From the NCBI RefSeq assembly GCF_030766825.1, contig NZ_JASFDV010000055.1, positions 1-48,439 of the forward strand: a stretch of 48,439 bases of DNA, read 5' to 3'. The stretch comes from Nocardiopsis sp. CC223A (lineage in GTDB: Bacteria > Actinomycetota > Actinomycetes > Streptosporangiales > Streptosporangiaceae). Below the pieces are notes generated by a model. That model did no database searches and was not told the DNA's origin. It saw only the letters and a program-made list of their open reading frames with translations. The translations under genes were made by a program, and so were the position numbers. The stretch's first letter is position 1. Each line of letters begins with the position of its first letter. Shown piece after piece: positions 1 to 7,423 of this stretch.

Positions 1-423
1 GTCGTTCAGCTCAGCCGGTCGCGGTCGGGGAACCGTGGTGCGGTCGAGGTAGGGGCGTACCAGGGCTCCGCCGATCTGGTCGAGGTCGGCGTCCAGCGCG
101 TCCTCCGGCTCGAACGGCGCGGAGTGATCGCGGTAGGCCTGCTTCCAGCGGGTCGAGGCTGTGGACGCCCCGGCCACCCAGATGTTCTGCGCCGGGAAGC
201 CGGACGGGTCGGCGAGCAGATGGTCGCCTCGCCTACAGTGCCCGGGGTTGCTGCCGGGCGTCGGTGCTGCGGGCAGCGCACGCGGTACCCGGGTGAGACG
301 GTCCAGTCGAGGGCTGAAGATCGCCGCCAGGGCTGTGGCCAGTAGCGCTGCGGTCAGGGCCCACACGCGCCCGGCCATGCTGTGGCAGGGCCTGCGGTGG
401 CGGCCGGTAGTAGGGTTTCCCAT
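1..423 (-). CDS. Hypothetical exported or membrane-anchored protein (partial)
   Basis: The frame is open from an ATG at 423 to the left edge, so the C-terminus is missing; 141 codons are visible. A very strong ribosome site (AGGAGGAGACC then ATG) fixes the start. The N-terminus has basic residues followed by a hydrophobic stretch at about residues 17-36 (AGRVWALTAALLATALAAIF), read as a signal anchor or uncleaved signal. The visible remainder is polar with no recognisable motif. I do not recognise the family. The gene runs away from the HATPase gene's 3' end across a 92-bp gap and could be its downstream partner or an unrelated gene. Confidence 0.6.
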   Translation of the reverse strand, partial: MGNPTTGRHRRPCHSMAGRVWALTAALLATALAAIFSPRLDRLTRVPRALPAAPTPGSNPGHCRRGDHLLADPSGFPAQNIWVAGASTASTRWKQAYRDHSAPFEPEDALDADLDQIGGALVRPYLDRTTVPRPRPAELND

Positions 424-515
424 GGTCTCCTCCTGGTGGTTTCAGGTGGTGATCACGCCCCGGCCGGTGTGCCAGCACCAGCCGGGGCGCTTCGTTTTCA
501 GGGGCGCGGGGGTGT

Positions 516-998
516 TCACGCCAGGAGCGCCGTGGAGCGCGGTGCCCGCAGGCGGGCGCGTTCCTCCACCAGCGCGCGGGTGCGGTGCGCGTCCAAGGCG
601 CGGCCGTCCATCGCCACCGCGAACCACACCCGTTTGCCCACACCGCAGGGGTAGGCCCCGCACGCCTCGCGCGTGAATGCCTGGATCAGCCCGAGCCCGC
701 GTCCGTGGTCGCCGGTCACCCAGGCCAGCTCCTCCGGTTCAGGGAACACCGGCACGGTCGGCCCGGTGTCGTACACCTCGACCACCCCGCAGCGGTCCGG
801 CCGCGCCCAGACCTCCACACCGACCTCGGGGCGGCCGTGCAGCAGGGCGTTGGTGAACGCCTCGCTCACCGCCAGCCGGGCCACGCCCAGCCCTGCCTCA
901 TCCATCCCGGCCGCAGCCAGCGCCCCGTCCGTGAGACACCGCGCCAGACCCACGTCCTCCGGGCCCGGGCGCCTCCAGACGCACATGACTTCGTGCAC
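516..998 (-). CDS. HATPase-domain regulatory protein (anti-sigma/AbaA-like)
   Basis: A 160-aa single-domain protein of the GHKL ATPase fold seen in SpoIIAB/RsbW-like anti-sigma factors of actinomycetes. Visible are the N-box (LAVSEAFTNALLHG, about residues 42-55), the G1 box (VYDTGP, about 75-80) and the G2 box (DHGRGLGLI, about 97-105). A GTG start at 998 is supported by GAGGTGA upstream; an ATG lies four codons in. It is divergent from the XRE-DUF5753 gene across 199 bp with clustered inverted repeats. With that regulator and the DUF397 gene it forms the triad found repeatedly in actinomycete genomes (abaA/whiJ type), in which such ATPases are thought to act in developmental or antibiotic control. 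The target is unknown. Confidence 0.85.
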   Translation of the reverse strand: MHEVMCVWRRPGPEDVGLARCLTDGALAAAGMDEAGLGVARLAVSEAFTNALLHGRPEVGVEVWARPDRCGVVEVYDTGPTVPVFPEPEELAWVTGDHGRGLGLIQAFTREACGAYPCGVGKRVWFAVAMDGRALDAHRTRALVEERARLRAPRSTALLA

Positions 999-1078
999 CG
1001 CACATCACCTCGCTGTCGTCACCGATGCGAAGCGGGCCGCGTCGCCGCTCACTTTCGGCCCGCTGTGCGTCCATCATG

Positions 1079-1121
1079 ATTTGCAACAACGCAAATTACA
1101 AGCTCAGCAAGTTAATTTGCG
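1079..1121. promoter_or_regulatory. Operator-like inverted-repeat cluster between divergent regulators
   Basis: Two nested inverted repeats share one arm: ATTTGC (1079-1084) with GCAAAT (1091-1096), spaced 6 bp, and CGCAAATTA (1090-1098) with TAATTTGCG (1113-1121), spaced 14 bp. The stretch is AT-rich in GC-rich surroundings and lies midway between the starts of the HATPase (minus) and XRE (plus) genes. It is the obvious binding site for the adjacent XRE regulator, and a promoter for one or both directions probably overlaps it. Binding is inference. Confidence 0.6.
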
Positions 1122-1197
1122 TACAATGAGTGACAATGCGTGCTTCCCCTGGGTGGGAAGATGACAGCGCCGGTATCGCGATGGACAGGAGGTGGAG

Positions 1198-2052
1198 ATG
1201 CCCGAGGGCACTCCCGCGCACGGTTCCCCCGCCCGCAGGCACTACCTGGTCAGCCAGCTCAAGCGGCTACGGGTGCAGACCGGCCTGTCCCAGGAAGAGG
1301 CCGCCGAGGAGATGGGCTGGCACAAGTCCAAGGTCTCCCGCATGGAGAACGGCAAGTGGAAGCGCCTGAGCAGCCCGGAGATCGACGCCCTCTGCCGCCT
1401 CTACAAAGCGCCCGACGACCTCCGCGAAGAACTGGCCCACATCGCCAAGGCCGCCAGCCGCAACCGCACCTCCGCCTGGTGGAACGCCTACGAGGACGTC
1501 CCCGGCGGCGCCTACTACCCGCTGGAGTACGAGGCCGGGCAGATCTTCGAGTACACGATTGGCCTGTTCGGCGGCCTGGCCCAGCACCCCGACTACATCC
1601 GCGCCCTCATGGGCCGGGGCGCCGTTCCTGACGAGGCCGAGCGCGAGCGCAGGACCCAAGCCCGCCTGGAGCGTGCCCACAGCATCCTGCACCGCGACGA
1701 GCCGCCGCAGATGTGGTGGGTGATCGACGAACCCGTCCTCACCTGCCAGGTCGGCGGACCCGGCGTGATGCGCACTCAGCTCGCACACCTCCTGGAGCTG
1801 AGCGACCACCCTCGCATCGATCTCCAGGTCCTGCCGCAGGCCGAGGGCATGAGCCTCAACTACGGCTTCAGCCTTCTCTGGCTCGGGGACGACCGGGTCG
1901 GCCACGTGGATGTGCCTCCCCAGGGGCTGCTGTTCGACGCCCCGGAGGACGTGCAGCACCATGAGCTGAGGTCCCACCACCTTCGGGCTGCCGCGCTGTC
2001 CCCCGAGCGGTCCCGTGACCTGATCCGGTCCCGGATCGCCGCACTCGACTGA
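1198..2052 (+). CDS. XRE-family regulator with DUF5753 domain (WhiJ-like)
   Basis: A 284-aa protein. An N-terminal helix-turn-helix of the XRE/Cro-C1 type is clear at about residues 15-70 (LKRLRVQTGLSQEEAAEEMG and KSKVSRMENG). The rest matches the DUF5753 effector domain in order: EYEAGQIFEYT, the PDYIRALM region, a central WWVIDEPVL block and a C-terminal VGHVDVPPQG/LLFDAPEDV block. AGGAGG ends five bases before the ATG at 1198, so I prefer that start to a GTG two codons earlier that overlaps the ribosome site. In characterised relatives the DUF5753 protein represses its neighbours and is paired with a DUF397 protein, which follows here 14 bp downstream. Confidence 0.92.
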   Translation: MPEGTPAHGSPARRHYLVSQLKRLRVQTGLSQEEAAEEMGWHKSKVSRMENGKWKRLSSPEIDALCRLYKAPDDLREELAHIAKAASRNRTSAWWNAYEDVPGGAYYPLEYEAGQIFEYTIGLFGGLAQHPDYIRALMGRGAVPDEAERERRTQARLERAHSILHRDEPPQMWWVIDEPVLTCQVGGPGVMRTQLAHLLELSDHPRIDLQVLPQAEGMSLNYGFSLLWLGDDRVGHVDVPPQGLLFDAPEDVQHHELRSHHLRAAALSPERSRDLIRSRIAALD

Positions 2053-2066
2053 GGAAGGTTTTCCAC

Positions 2067-2246
2067 ATGAGCACCCAGAGCACTCCTTGGCACAAGTCCA
2101 GTTACAGCAACGAGGCCGGGACCTGTGTGGAGGTCTCCGAAGGTCCGGTGACGCGCGTGCGCGACAACCAGAACCTCCACGTGCAGCCGCTGGCCTTCAC
2201 CCCGGGAGCGTGGGCGTACTTCCTCGGCGGCCTGCACACCGACTGA
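2067..2246 (+). CDS. DUF397-domain small protein
   Basis: A 59-aa protein with the family signature: an N-terminal WHKSSYSN motif (residues 8-15), then TCVEVSE (19-25), a VRDNQN segment (31-36) and the closing PGAWAYFLGGL (46-56). It starts 14 bp after the DUF5753 gene with GAGGAAGG upstream, so it is co-transcribed. DUF397 proteins almost always sit beside DUF5753 regulators in actinomycetes; some such pairs have been described as toxin-antitoxin-like or as co-regulators. A strong hairpin follows the stop codon. Confidence 0.92.
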   Translation: MSTQSTPWHKSSYSNEAGTCVEVSEGPVTRVRDNQNLHVQPLAFTPGAWAYFLGGLHTD

Positions 2247-2250
2247 CCAC

Positions 2251-2278
2251 CGGTGCCCGCCGACCTCGGCGGGCACCG
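2251..2278. terminator. Hairpin between convergent DUF397 and trmO genes
   Basis: Perfect 12-bp inverted repeat CGGTGCCCGCCG / CGGCGGGCACCG with a 4-nt loop, in the 56-bp gap between two convergent stop codons. There is no U-tract, but in high-GC actinomycetes such stems commonly act as bidirectional terminators. Confidence 0.7.
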
Positions 2279-2302
2279 TGCGTTCACCGTTGGAGTTCGC
2301 CT

Positions 2303-2779
2303 CTACGTGTCCGAGCGCTTCTCCCAGTACCGGCTGAGCATTTCCCCGGGCCAGGAGGGCTGGCTGATCTCTCCGCGCGGGCCGAACTCGGCGAACCAGG
2401 GGGCGATGTCGTAGACGGGGGTGCCGTCGACCGCGTCCAGGTCCTCCACGTGGAGGTCGCGGCCTTCGACGCTCAGCAGACGGGGGTGGGAGACTGCGAT
2501 CCTGGCCGGGCGCCGGTGGTTGCGGTGGACGAACGTCCCCGTCTCCGGCCAGTCCGGGTTGTTGCGCGGATGACGTGCACCGAGGTGTACGTCGGCGTCG
2601 GAGCCTCGGCTGAAGTGCCACACGACTTCGAGGTGGCTGAACTCCTTCAGACCCTTCAGCGTGTCCAAGGGGAGGTCCTCGTTGAGGCGGATGACGGACC
2701 GTACGCCGCCCCAGTAGTCGTCACTGACCTCGGACCGGCCGCCGATGACGGTGGCGATGGGGGAGAGCGTGATCTCCAC
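2303..2779 (-). CDS. trmO: TrmO/TsaA-type tRNA methyltransferase
   Basis: A 158-aa protein of the TsaA/TrmO (VirR/YaeB) beta-barrel family, which N6-methylates the t6A37 base of tRNA using SAM. Visible family features are ITLSPIATVIGGR at the N-terminus, LKEFSHLEVVWHFSR (the conserved FSHLE/W region), an HPRNNPDWPETGTF stretch corresponding to the RxxxNP segment, and DGTPVYDIAPW near the C-terminus (DGTPVLDIKPY in relatives). I chose GTG at 2779 (AAGGG seven bases upstream) over a GTG nine codons earlier. It lies 51 bp after the APH-fold gene on the same strand, so it may be the last gene of the peptide/PP-loop/HisRS operon. Whether it acts on tRNA here is inference. Confidence 0.82.
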   Translation of the reverse strand: MEITLSPIATVIGGRSEVSDDYWGGVRSVIRLNEDLPLDTLKGLKEFSHLEVVWHFSRGSDADVHLGARHPRNNPDWPETGTFVHRNHRRPARIAVSHPRLLSVEGRDLHVEDLDAVDGTPVYDIAPWFAEFGPRGEISQPSWPGEMLSRYWEKRSDT

Positions 2780-2830
2780 GGTGTTTCCCTTCTCGAGCGC
2801 TACCACAATGCGCGCTTGGTCCCACGGCGA

Positions 2831-3685
2831 TCACGACAGCTCGGCCAGCAGTGACCTTCCCGCCCTGCGGGCATGCTCGGTCTGATCTGTCGCCCTGCCT
2901 CGGCGTCTGGCGCCGAGGATCCTGTTCGCGCAGACCCACAGCCGACTGAGCTTGCCGTCCCGGCATGTGAGGTCGGGGGCCAGGCGCTCGGTGATCTCCT
3001 CCGCGAAGTCGGGCACCCGGAACGCCGACTCCCACAGTTTCGCAGCGTCCAGACCCCGGGGCATCAGGCCCCAGCTGTCCCAGTCCAGGAGGAACAGGCG
3101 GGGCGCGGTGAGGTTGGCCCAGTGCAGATCCCCGTGGCCGATCACCCAGCGGGAGACAGTCGTGTCGACCGATGTGCCGAACGCTTCGTGGATGGAGCGG
3201 TCGATGTCCTCCTGGACGAGGGAGACACGGTCGGTGTTCGTGCGAGCCAGGCGCTCCAGCGCGGCGGAAAGGTCCTCCCACCACTGTTCGGTCAGCTTGG
3301 GGGCTTTGTCCAGGGTGTAACCGTCGGAGACTGTGGGCTCATGGACAAGGGTCATCTCCTCGGCACGGCAGACGAGGCCGTCGTTCATCCAGTGCACCGC
3401 CTGGATGAACGATGGCTTGGGGACGCCGAGCACGGCCATCGAGGTCTCCAGCCCGCTGAACTCGCGGGAGAAGACCCTGGACGGCGTGTGCCAGCTGATA
3501 CGCGCCCAGGTCCCACGCGTTGTCGGAGCCCCTACCGACAAGCGCGAACCCCGCACCACCAGGTGATCCTTAACGAGGTGGGTGCCAAGCCTGGCTGCCG
3601 CCGTCTCGAGCACCCCCGGCGGTCTCGCCTGGGCCTGGGAGTAGACGGACGCCGGAGTGTTGCGTTCGGGGGTGGGTGCGCTCAA
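2831..3685 (-). CDS. APH-fold phosphotransferase (aminoglycoside/choline kinase-like)
   Basis: A 284-aa protein with the Brenner motif HGDLHWAN at about residues 184-191 and the metal-binding LLDWDSWG shortly after, the signature of the aminoglycoside phosphotransferase superfamily. The glycine-rich N-lobe is poorly conserved. I place the start at a TTG (3685) just after the HisRS stop, because its AAAGGTGA ribosome site overlaps the HisRS stop codon; the frame stays open upstream but only as a shadow of the HisRS gene. The close spacing suggests translational coupling to the HisRS gene. The substrate (small molecule, peptide, tRNA-linked or protein) cannot be told. Confidence 0.75.
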   Translation of the reverse strand: MSAPTPERNTPASVYSQAQARPPGVLETAAARLGTHLVKDHLVVRGSRLSVGAPTTRGTWARISWHTPSRVFSREFSGLETSMAVLGVPKPSFIQAVHWMNDGLVCRAEEMTLVHEPTVSDGYTLDKAPKLTEQWWEDLSAALERLARTNTDRVSLVQEDIDRSIHEAFGTSVDTTVSRWVIGHGDLHWANLTAPRLFLLDWDSWGLMPRGLDAAKLWESAFRVPDFAEEITERLAPDLTCRDGKLSRLWVCANRILGARRRGRATDQTEHARRAGRSLLAELS

Positions 3686-3689
3686 CCGG

Positions 3690-4985
3690 TCACCTTTCGA
3701 GACGCTCCCGCAGGTCCGCGCTGGCCTGCGCCAGGGGGACGCGGTTCTGATCGCCGGAGACCATGTCCCGGAGGGTGACCTCTCCGGCATCCTGCTCATC
3801 GGGGCCGAAGATCACCGTGTACCGCGCGTTCTGAGCGTTCGCCCATTGCAGCTGCTTGCCGAGTTTTCCGGAGGAGCCCAGGTAGGTGCCGACCCGCAGA
3901 CCGTGCGCGCGCAGTTCGCCTGCCAGCCTCATCAGCTCGGCCTGGCCGCCCAGCACAGTGATCGCGACGTCGAGGCCCACGGCCGAACCGTTGCCGGTGT
4001 CCTGGAGGGCCAGGATGCGCTCGATGCCGATGGAACCCCCGCAGGCGGGCATGTCCGGGCCGCCCAGCGAGGCGACCAGGCCGTCGTAGCGTCCACCCGC
4101 CGCGATCGACCCGGGGAAGCCCTCGGCCTCCACCTCGTAGATCGCACCGGTGTAATAGTCCAGGCCACGGACCATGCGCGGGGCGAACACGGCCCGGTCG
4201 CCCAGGCTGGAGGTCAACTCCAGCAGGCTGTCGATCTGGGCGAGGCCGCGCTGGCCGCGCTCGTTGGTGGCGAGCTTGGACCGGATCAGGTTCTGGTCGT
4301 CCGAGGCGACGTCCTCGGCCAGGCGTTCGGCACTCGCCACCTCCAGGCCACGCTCATCGACCAGCTCCTTGGCGACGGCGCCGACGCCCACCTTGTCGAG
4401 CTTGTCCAGAGTCGCCAGGACCCCGTCACCGTTCTCCTCGGCGACGCCGTAGACCTCCAGGAGACCGCGGAGCGCTTCGCGGCTGTTGACGAGGAAGCGG
4501 AACCGCTCCACACCCAGAGCGTCCAGGCTCTCGGCCAGGGCCAGGACAACCTCGGCGTCGGCCAACGGGGAAGCCGAACCCACAGTGTCGATGTCGCACT
4601 GGACGAACTCCCGGAACCGCCCCTCCTGGGGGCGGTCGGCCCGCCACACGGGGCCGATAGCGTAGCGCTTGTAGGGGTTGGGAAGCTTCGCCCCGTGGGT
4701 GCCGATGACACGGGCCAGAGGAACCGTGTGGTCGTAGCGCAGCGCCAGGTCGGGCTTGCCGGAGGCCTCGTGGACCCCGCGACGCAGGATCTTGAACAGG
4801 AGCTGGGAGGCCTCTTCGCCGTACTTGCCGGTCAGCACCTCCAGCCGCTCGAAGGCGGGCGTCTCCAGTGGGTCGAACCCGTAGCGCTCGAAGACGTCGC
4901 TGACGGTGGCGAACGCCGCCCTACGGCGGCGCAGGTCGTCGGCGAGGAAGTCCCTCGTTCCGGAGGGGGCTGCTGACTTGGCCAT
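3690..4985 (-). CDS. hisS: Histidyl-tRNA synthetase (HisRS) homologue
   Basis: A 431-aa class II aminoacyl-tRNA synthetase. Seen in order: N-terminal PSGTRDFLADDL; KYGEEASQLLFKI; RYDHTVPLARVIG (HisRS motif); motif 2 FREFVQCDIDTVG; the histidine-specific RGLDYYTGAIYEVE; ACGGSIGIERIL (motif 3); and a C-terminal anticodon-binding domain from about residue 335. It charges tRNA-His with histidine. The KYGEE...RYDHTVP style resembles eukaryote/archaea-like HisRS more than the form I would expect for an actinomycete housekeeping hisS, so this may be a second copy. AGGAG precedes the ATG. It lies 49 bp after the PP-loop gene and abuts the APH-fold gene. Possible roles are tRNA supply for peptide chemistry, self-resistance or an ordinary housekeeping gene; the sequence cannot decide. 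Confidence 0.9.
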   Translation of the reverse strand: MAKSAAPSGTRDFLADDLRRRRAAFATVSDVFERYGFDPLETPAFERLEVLTGKYGEEASQLLFKILRRGVHEASGKPDLALRYDHTVPLARVIGTHGAKLPNPYKRYAIGPVWRADRPQEGRFREFVQCDIDTVGSASPLADAEVVLALAESLDALGVERFRFLVNSREALRGLLEVYGVAEENGDGVLATLDKLDKVGVGAVAKELVDERGLEVASAERLAEDVASDDQNLIRSKLATNERGQRGLAQIDSLLELTSSLGDRAVFAPRMVRGLDYYTGAIYEVEAEGFPGSIAAGGRYDGLVASLGGPDMPACGGSIGIERILALQDTGNGSAVGLDVAITVLGGQAELMRLAGELRAHGLRVGTYLGSSGKLGKQLQWANAQNARYTVIFGPDEQDAGEVTLRDMVSGDQNRVPLAQASADLRERLER

Positions 4986-5034
4986 GTGAACGCTACTCCT
5001 GCTGTGGTTTCAGGCTTCCCGGGATGGCGTCAGA

Positions 5035-6270
5035 CTACTGTGGGTCAGGTTCGCTGACCGACCAGTCAGGGAAGTGCCGGGCCAAGAGTTCCACCAGCGC
5101 GGCGCGGTCCTCAGGACTTCCGTGACCGGTGTGCAGGAGCGGTGTTCCGTCGATGGCCTCCAACTCCTCCCATCCGTTGAGCGAGTCCATGAGTGTGCGC
5201 ACCCCCGTCATCAGGGACAGGGACATCTGTGGCACGATCGCGTCCAGGGCGTGTGCCTGGTAGTAGATCGAGGAGCGCCGGGGCGCGGTGGAGTCGATCC
5301 GCTCGGAGTAGTTGACCTCGCTCACCTGTGGGTAGCACGAGTCCAGTAGCACCTTCGGCACGTCCCACACCGGCATGAAGCAGTCCACCTCGCCGGTGCG
5401 GCGCTTGGGGTAGGGGAGCGGTCGGCGTCCGTTCATCAGGCAGAACAGCAGTTCCGCCATGACGTCCTCGCGGTTGTAGCCCATCAGCAGGCTGGAGCCG
5501 CCGATCTCCTTGTTGAGCGCGCGACCCACGAGATTGAGCAGCCAGGTCCCGAAGAAGTGCGAGGAGTCGGGCCCGTAGGTGGACCTGATCTCGGACCACA
5601 GGGCCTGGGGAGTGGTGCTCATGCCCAGCAGGGCCGCGATGTCCTCCGGGTAGAGCACGCGGTGGCCGAACCCGTGGCCTTCGCAGAGTTCTCGTGCCCG
5701 TTCGGCGGCCGACCCCCGCCAGAGGGGGTCCAGGACCACGGTGAAGCACAGCACCTGGTTTGCGGGGAGGTCTCGCGCCGTGGCGTAGCGGCGCAGACCC
5801 TGGACGATGCTGCTGGAGTCGCCGCCGCCGGAGATCCCGGCGACCAGCGGAAACTCCACGCGGTGTTCGTGGAGGAAGTCCGCGATCTTGTCGAAGACCA
5901 TCTCGCGGAGCTGGTCGTCGTCGACGAGGTGGACGCCGTGGAGGGAGTCCTTCTCCGCGTACTTGAGGTCGTACATGGCCGCGACCGGGCGGTCCGTGTG
6001 CGCGAAGGTGGTGAGGGCGGGCGGGACCAGGTCGGCGTCGGTGTTGCGCATGCACTGGAGGATGACGTTGCTCGTCTCGGGGATGGCGTCGAGCGTGTGA
6101 GAGATGGGAACGGGCCGCAGGCTCCCGTCGCCGGGCACTTCGTAGGCCTGGAACATGGACGGCGGAAAGCGGTTCGCGCGCAGCAGATCGGCGAACGACA
6201 GTGCGTCCTTCTGCGCCAGGGGCCTCGCTCCGTTGGCGAAGAGCAGTGTGACCCGTTCCCAGTTGCTCAC
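5035..6270 (-). CDS. PP-loop ATP-pyrophosphatase with N-terminal beta-grasp-like region
   Basis: A 411-aa protein. The PP-loop ISGGGDSSS at residues 146-154 is the ATP-binding signature of N-type ATP pyrophosphatases (asparagine synthetase, QueC, TilS/TtcA, ThiI). Residues about 6-78 (VTLLFANGARPLAQ... to VILQCMRNTD) look like a ubiquitin/ThiS-type fold; this is a weak call. A C-terminal half rich in conserved-looking aromatic and acidic residues (GYNREDVMAELLF, about 256-268) is consistent with a nucleotide-alpha-hydrolase fold. AAGGAG lies six bases before the GTG start. It follows the 56-aa peptide gene by 41 bp. Such enzymes adenylate a carbonyl or tRNA base for amide or thio transfer; a peptide substrate is possible. 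The family is not recognised precisely. Confidence 0.75.
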   Translation of the reverse strand: MSNWERVTLLFANGARPLAQKDALSFADLLRANRFPPSMFQAYEVPGDGSLRPVPISHTLDAIPETSNVILQCMRNTDADLVPPALTTFAHTDRPVAAMYDLKYAEKDSLHGVHLVDDDQLREMVFDKIADFLHEHRVEFPLVAGISGGGDSSSIVQGLRRYATARDLPANQVLCFTVVLDPLWRGSAAERARELCEGHGFGHRVLYPEDIAALLGMSTTPQALWSEIRSTYGPDSSHFFGTWLLNLVGRALNKEIGGSSLLMGYNREDVMAELLFCLMNGRRPLPYPKRRTGEVDCFMPVWDVPKVLLDSCYPQVSEVNYSERIDSTAPRRSSIYYQAHALDAIVPQMSLSLMTGVRTLMDSLNGWEELEAIDGTPLLHTGHGSPEDRAALVELLARHFPDWSVSEPDPQ

Positions 6271-6311
6271 TCAGGACTCCTTCGTTCTCTGGGGTGGACG
6301 GACTCGTCGGT

Positions 6312-6482
6312 CTAGTAGTGAGCGGTCAGGGCGGAGCAGGACAGCGTCTCCTCCACCCGGGGCGCGGTCATCCGGTCCATGCCGACCTGCGGCAGGGTGA
6401 GCGTCATGATCCTGCCGAGGTCGGCGGTGGTGAACTGCGTCGTGCGGTCGGTGGACGTCGTGAGACTGGTCTTGTTGCTCAT
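6312..6482 (-). CDS. 56-aa peptide, possible modified-peptide precursor
   Basis: Ends at a TAG 41 bp before the PP-loop gene. GAAAGG lies five bases before the ATG. The peptide is Thr/Ser-rich at the N-terminus (MSNKTSLTTSTDRTTQF), has a hydrophobic middle (MTLTLPQVGMDRM), an acidic PRVEETL segment and a short distinct tail, SCSALTAHY, with its only Cys and His. A leader with an acidic helix plus a short Ser/Cys/Thr tail beside a PP-loop adenylating enzyme resembles a RiPP precursor layout, but no known RiPP class is recognised and no protease or transporter is adjacent. Its gene is in the same run as the HisRS, APH-fold and TrmO genes. Alternatives are a small regulatory or carrier peptide. 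Confidence 0.6.
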   Translation of the reverse strand: MSNKTSLTTSTDRTTQFTTADLGRIMTLTLPQVGMDRMTAPRVEETLSCSALTAHY

Positions 6483-6603
6483 GTGCGCCTTTCCGTGGGG
6501 TCGTCACCATCACGATGACCGGAACCGATCCGCCGTCCAGCTGGGTTCGTGCCGCGAACGGTGGCCGGAGTCAGCAGTGTTGCGCGAACCGGGACGGCGA
6601 CCT

Positions 6604-6675
6604 ATGCGCACGCGCATAATCTCGCCGTTCGATTTATGCGCGGTGTTCGAAAAACCCAGCATGGCCAGCTCGTAA
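6604..6675 (+). CDS. 23-aa leader-type peptide upstream of the HAD gene
   Basis: A short ORF beginning MRTRII and containing FDLCAVFE. It aligns without gaps over about 16 residues to the peptide encoded at 8763-8906 minus: MRTRI, then F, D/E, L, C, then V/L, F, E/D. Codon differences are largely third-position (CGC/CGT, ACG/ACT, CGC/CGG), which argues that the peptide is conserved and not just the DNA. Leu-11 is a rare TTA codon. GGGACGG lies upstream. The start region also forms a DNA palindrome, TATGCGC-AC-GCGCATA (6602-6617). It ends 100 bp before the HAD gene. The function is unknown: a leader peptide or a secreted signal. Confidence 0.5.
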   Translation: MRTRIISPFDLCAVFEKPSMASS

Positions 6676-6775
6676 GGGCCGTGGTACGTCGGATGCGGAT
6701 ACCTCGACTCGTCGCTGGTTCTACGCTGAACGCCGAGAGTTCCGTGCACGTCAGGTCTGGAAAGAGCAGGAGAAC

Positions 6776-7423
6776 ATGATTCGCTCAGTGGTGTTCGACG
6801 TCGGAGAAACCCTCATAGACGACACCCGGGAATGGGCGCGCTGGGCCGACTGGCTCAACGTTCCCCTGCACACCTTCTCCGCCGTACTGGGGGCTGTGAC
6901 GGCCGAGGGGCGCAACAACGCGGAGACCTTCGACTACTTCCGCCCAGGCTTCGACCTGGCCGAGGAGCGCCAACGACGTGAGGACGCGGGCCGCGGGGAG
7001 CTCATCGAGGACGTGGACCTGTACCCCGACGTCAGGCCCGGGCTACAGGCCTTGCGGGACGCCGGACTCTGGGTGGGGATCGCCGGAAACCAGACCGCCC
7101 GTGCCGGAGAGCTCCTCCGACAGCTGGACCTTTCCGTCGATGCCATCGCCACGTCCGGGGAGTGGGGGGTGGCCAAACCCGACCCCGGCTTCTTCGACCG
7201 TGTCATCGCCATGGCTCCCGGGGAACCGCAGGAGATCGTGTACGTGGGCGACCACCGCGACAACGACGTTCTCCCCGCCCGTGAAGCGGGGTTGCGGCCG
7301 GCGCTGATCCGTCGCGGCCCCTGGGGATACCTGTGGGCGGACGACCCGCAGGTGCGCGCGCACGCGGACTGGGTCATCGACTCGATCAAGGAACTGCCGG
7401 GCCTGCTCACCGCAAGGGGCTGA
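6776..7423 (+). CDS. HAD-superfamily hydrolase
   Basis: A 215-aa haloacid-dehalogenase-fold protein. Motif I is FDVGETLID (nucleophile Asp-8); the usual second Asp of phosphatases is Gly-10, as in dehalogenase-like and some other HAD members. Motif II is VGIAGNQTA (about 102-110), motif III Lys is in GVAKPDP (about 136-142) and motif IV is VYVGDHRDNDV (about 159-169). A helical cap lies between motifs I and II. AGGAG lies four bases before the ATG. The 3' end overlaps the convergent XRE/TPR gene by 17 bp. The loss of the general-acid Asp makes a simple phosphatase role less likely. The substrate is unknown; it may act with the divergent peptide operon. Confidence 0.88.
   Translation: MIRSVVFDVGETLIDDTREWARWADWLNVPLHTFSAVLGAVTAEGRNNAETFDYFRPGFDLAEERQRREDAGRGELIEDVDLYPDVRPGLQALRDAGLWVGIAGNQTARAGELLRQLDLSVDAIATSGEWGVAKPDPGFFDRVIAMAPGEPQEIVYVGDHRDNDVLPAREAGLRPALIRRGPWGYLWADDPQVRAHADWVIDSIKELPGLLTARG

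Noticed and set aside
3686..3799. Longer N-terminus for the APH-fold protein
   Set aside because: These codons lie within the HisRS C-terminus and have shadow composition; the ribosome site supports the TTG at 3685.
6379..6603. Extending the 23-aa peptide upstream to a 98-aa protein
   Set aside because: The upstream part crosses the antisense 56-aa peptide gene, has no homology to the second MRTRI peptide, and the similarity begins exactly at the internal ATG.
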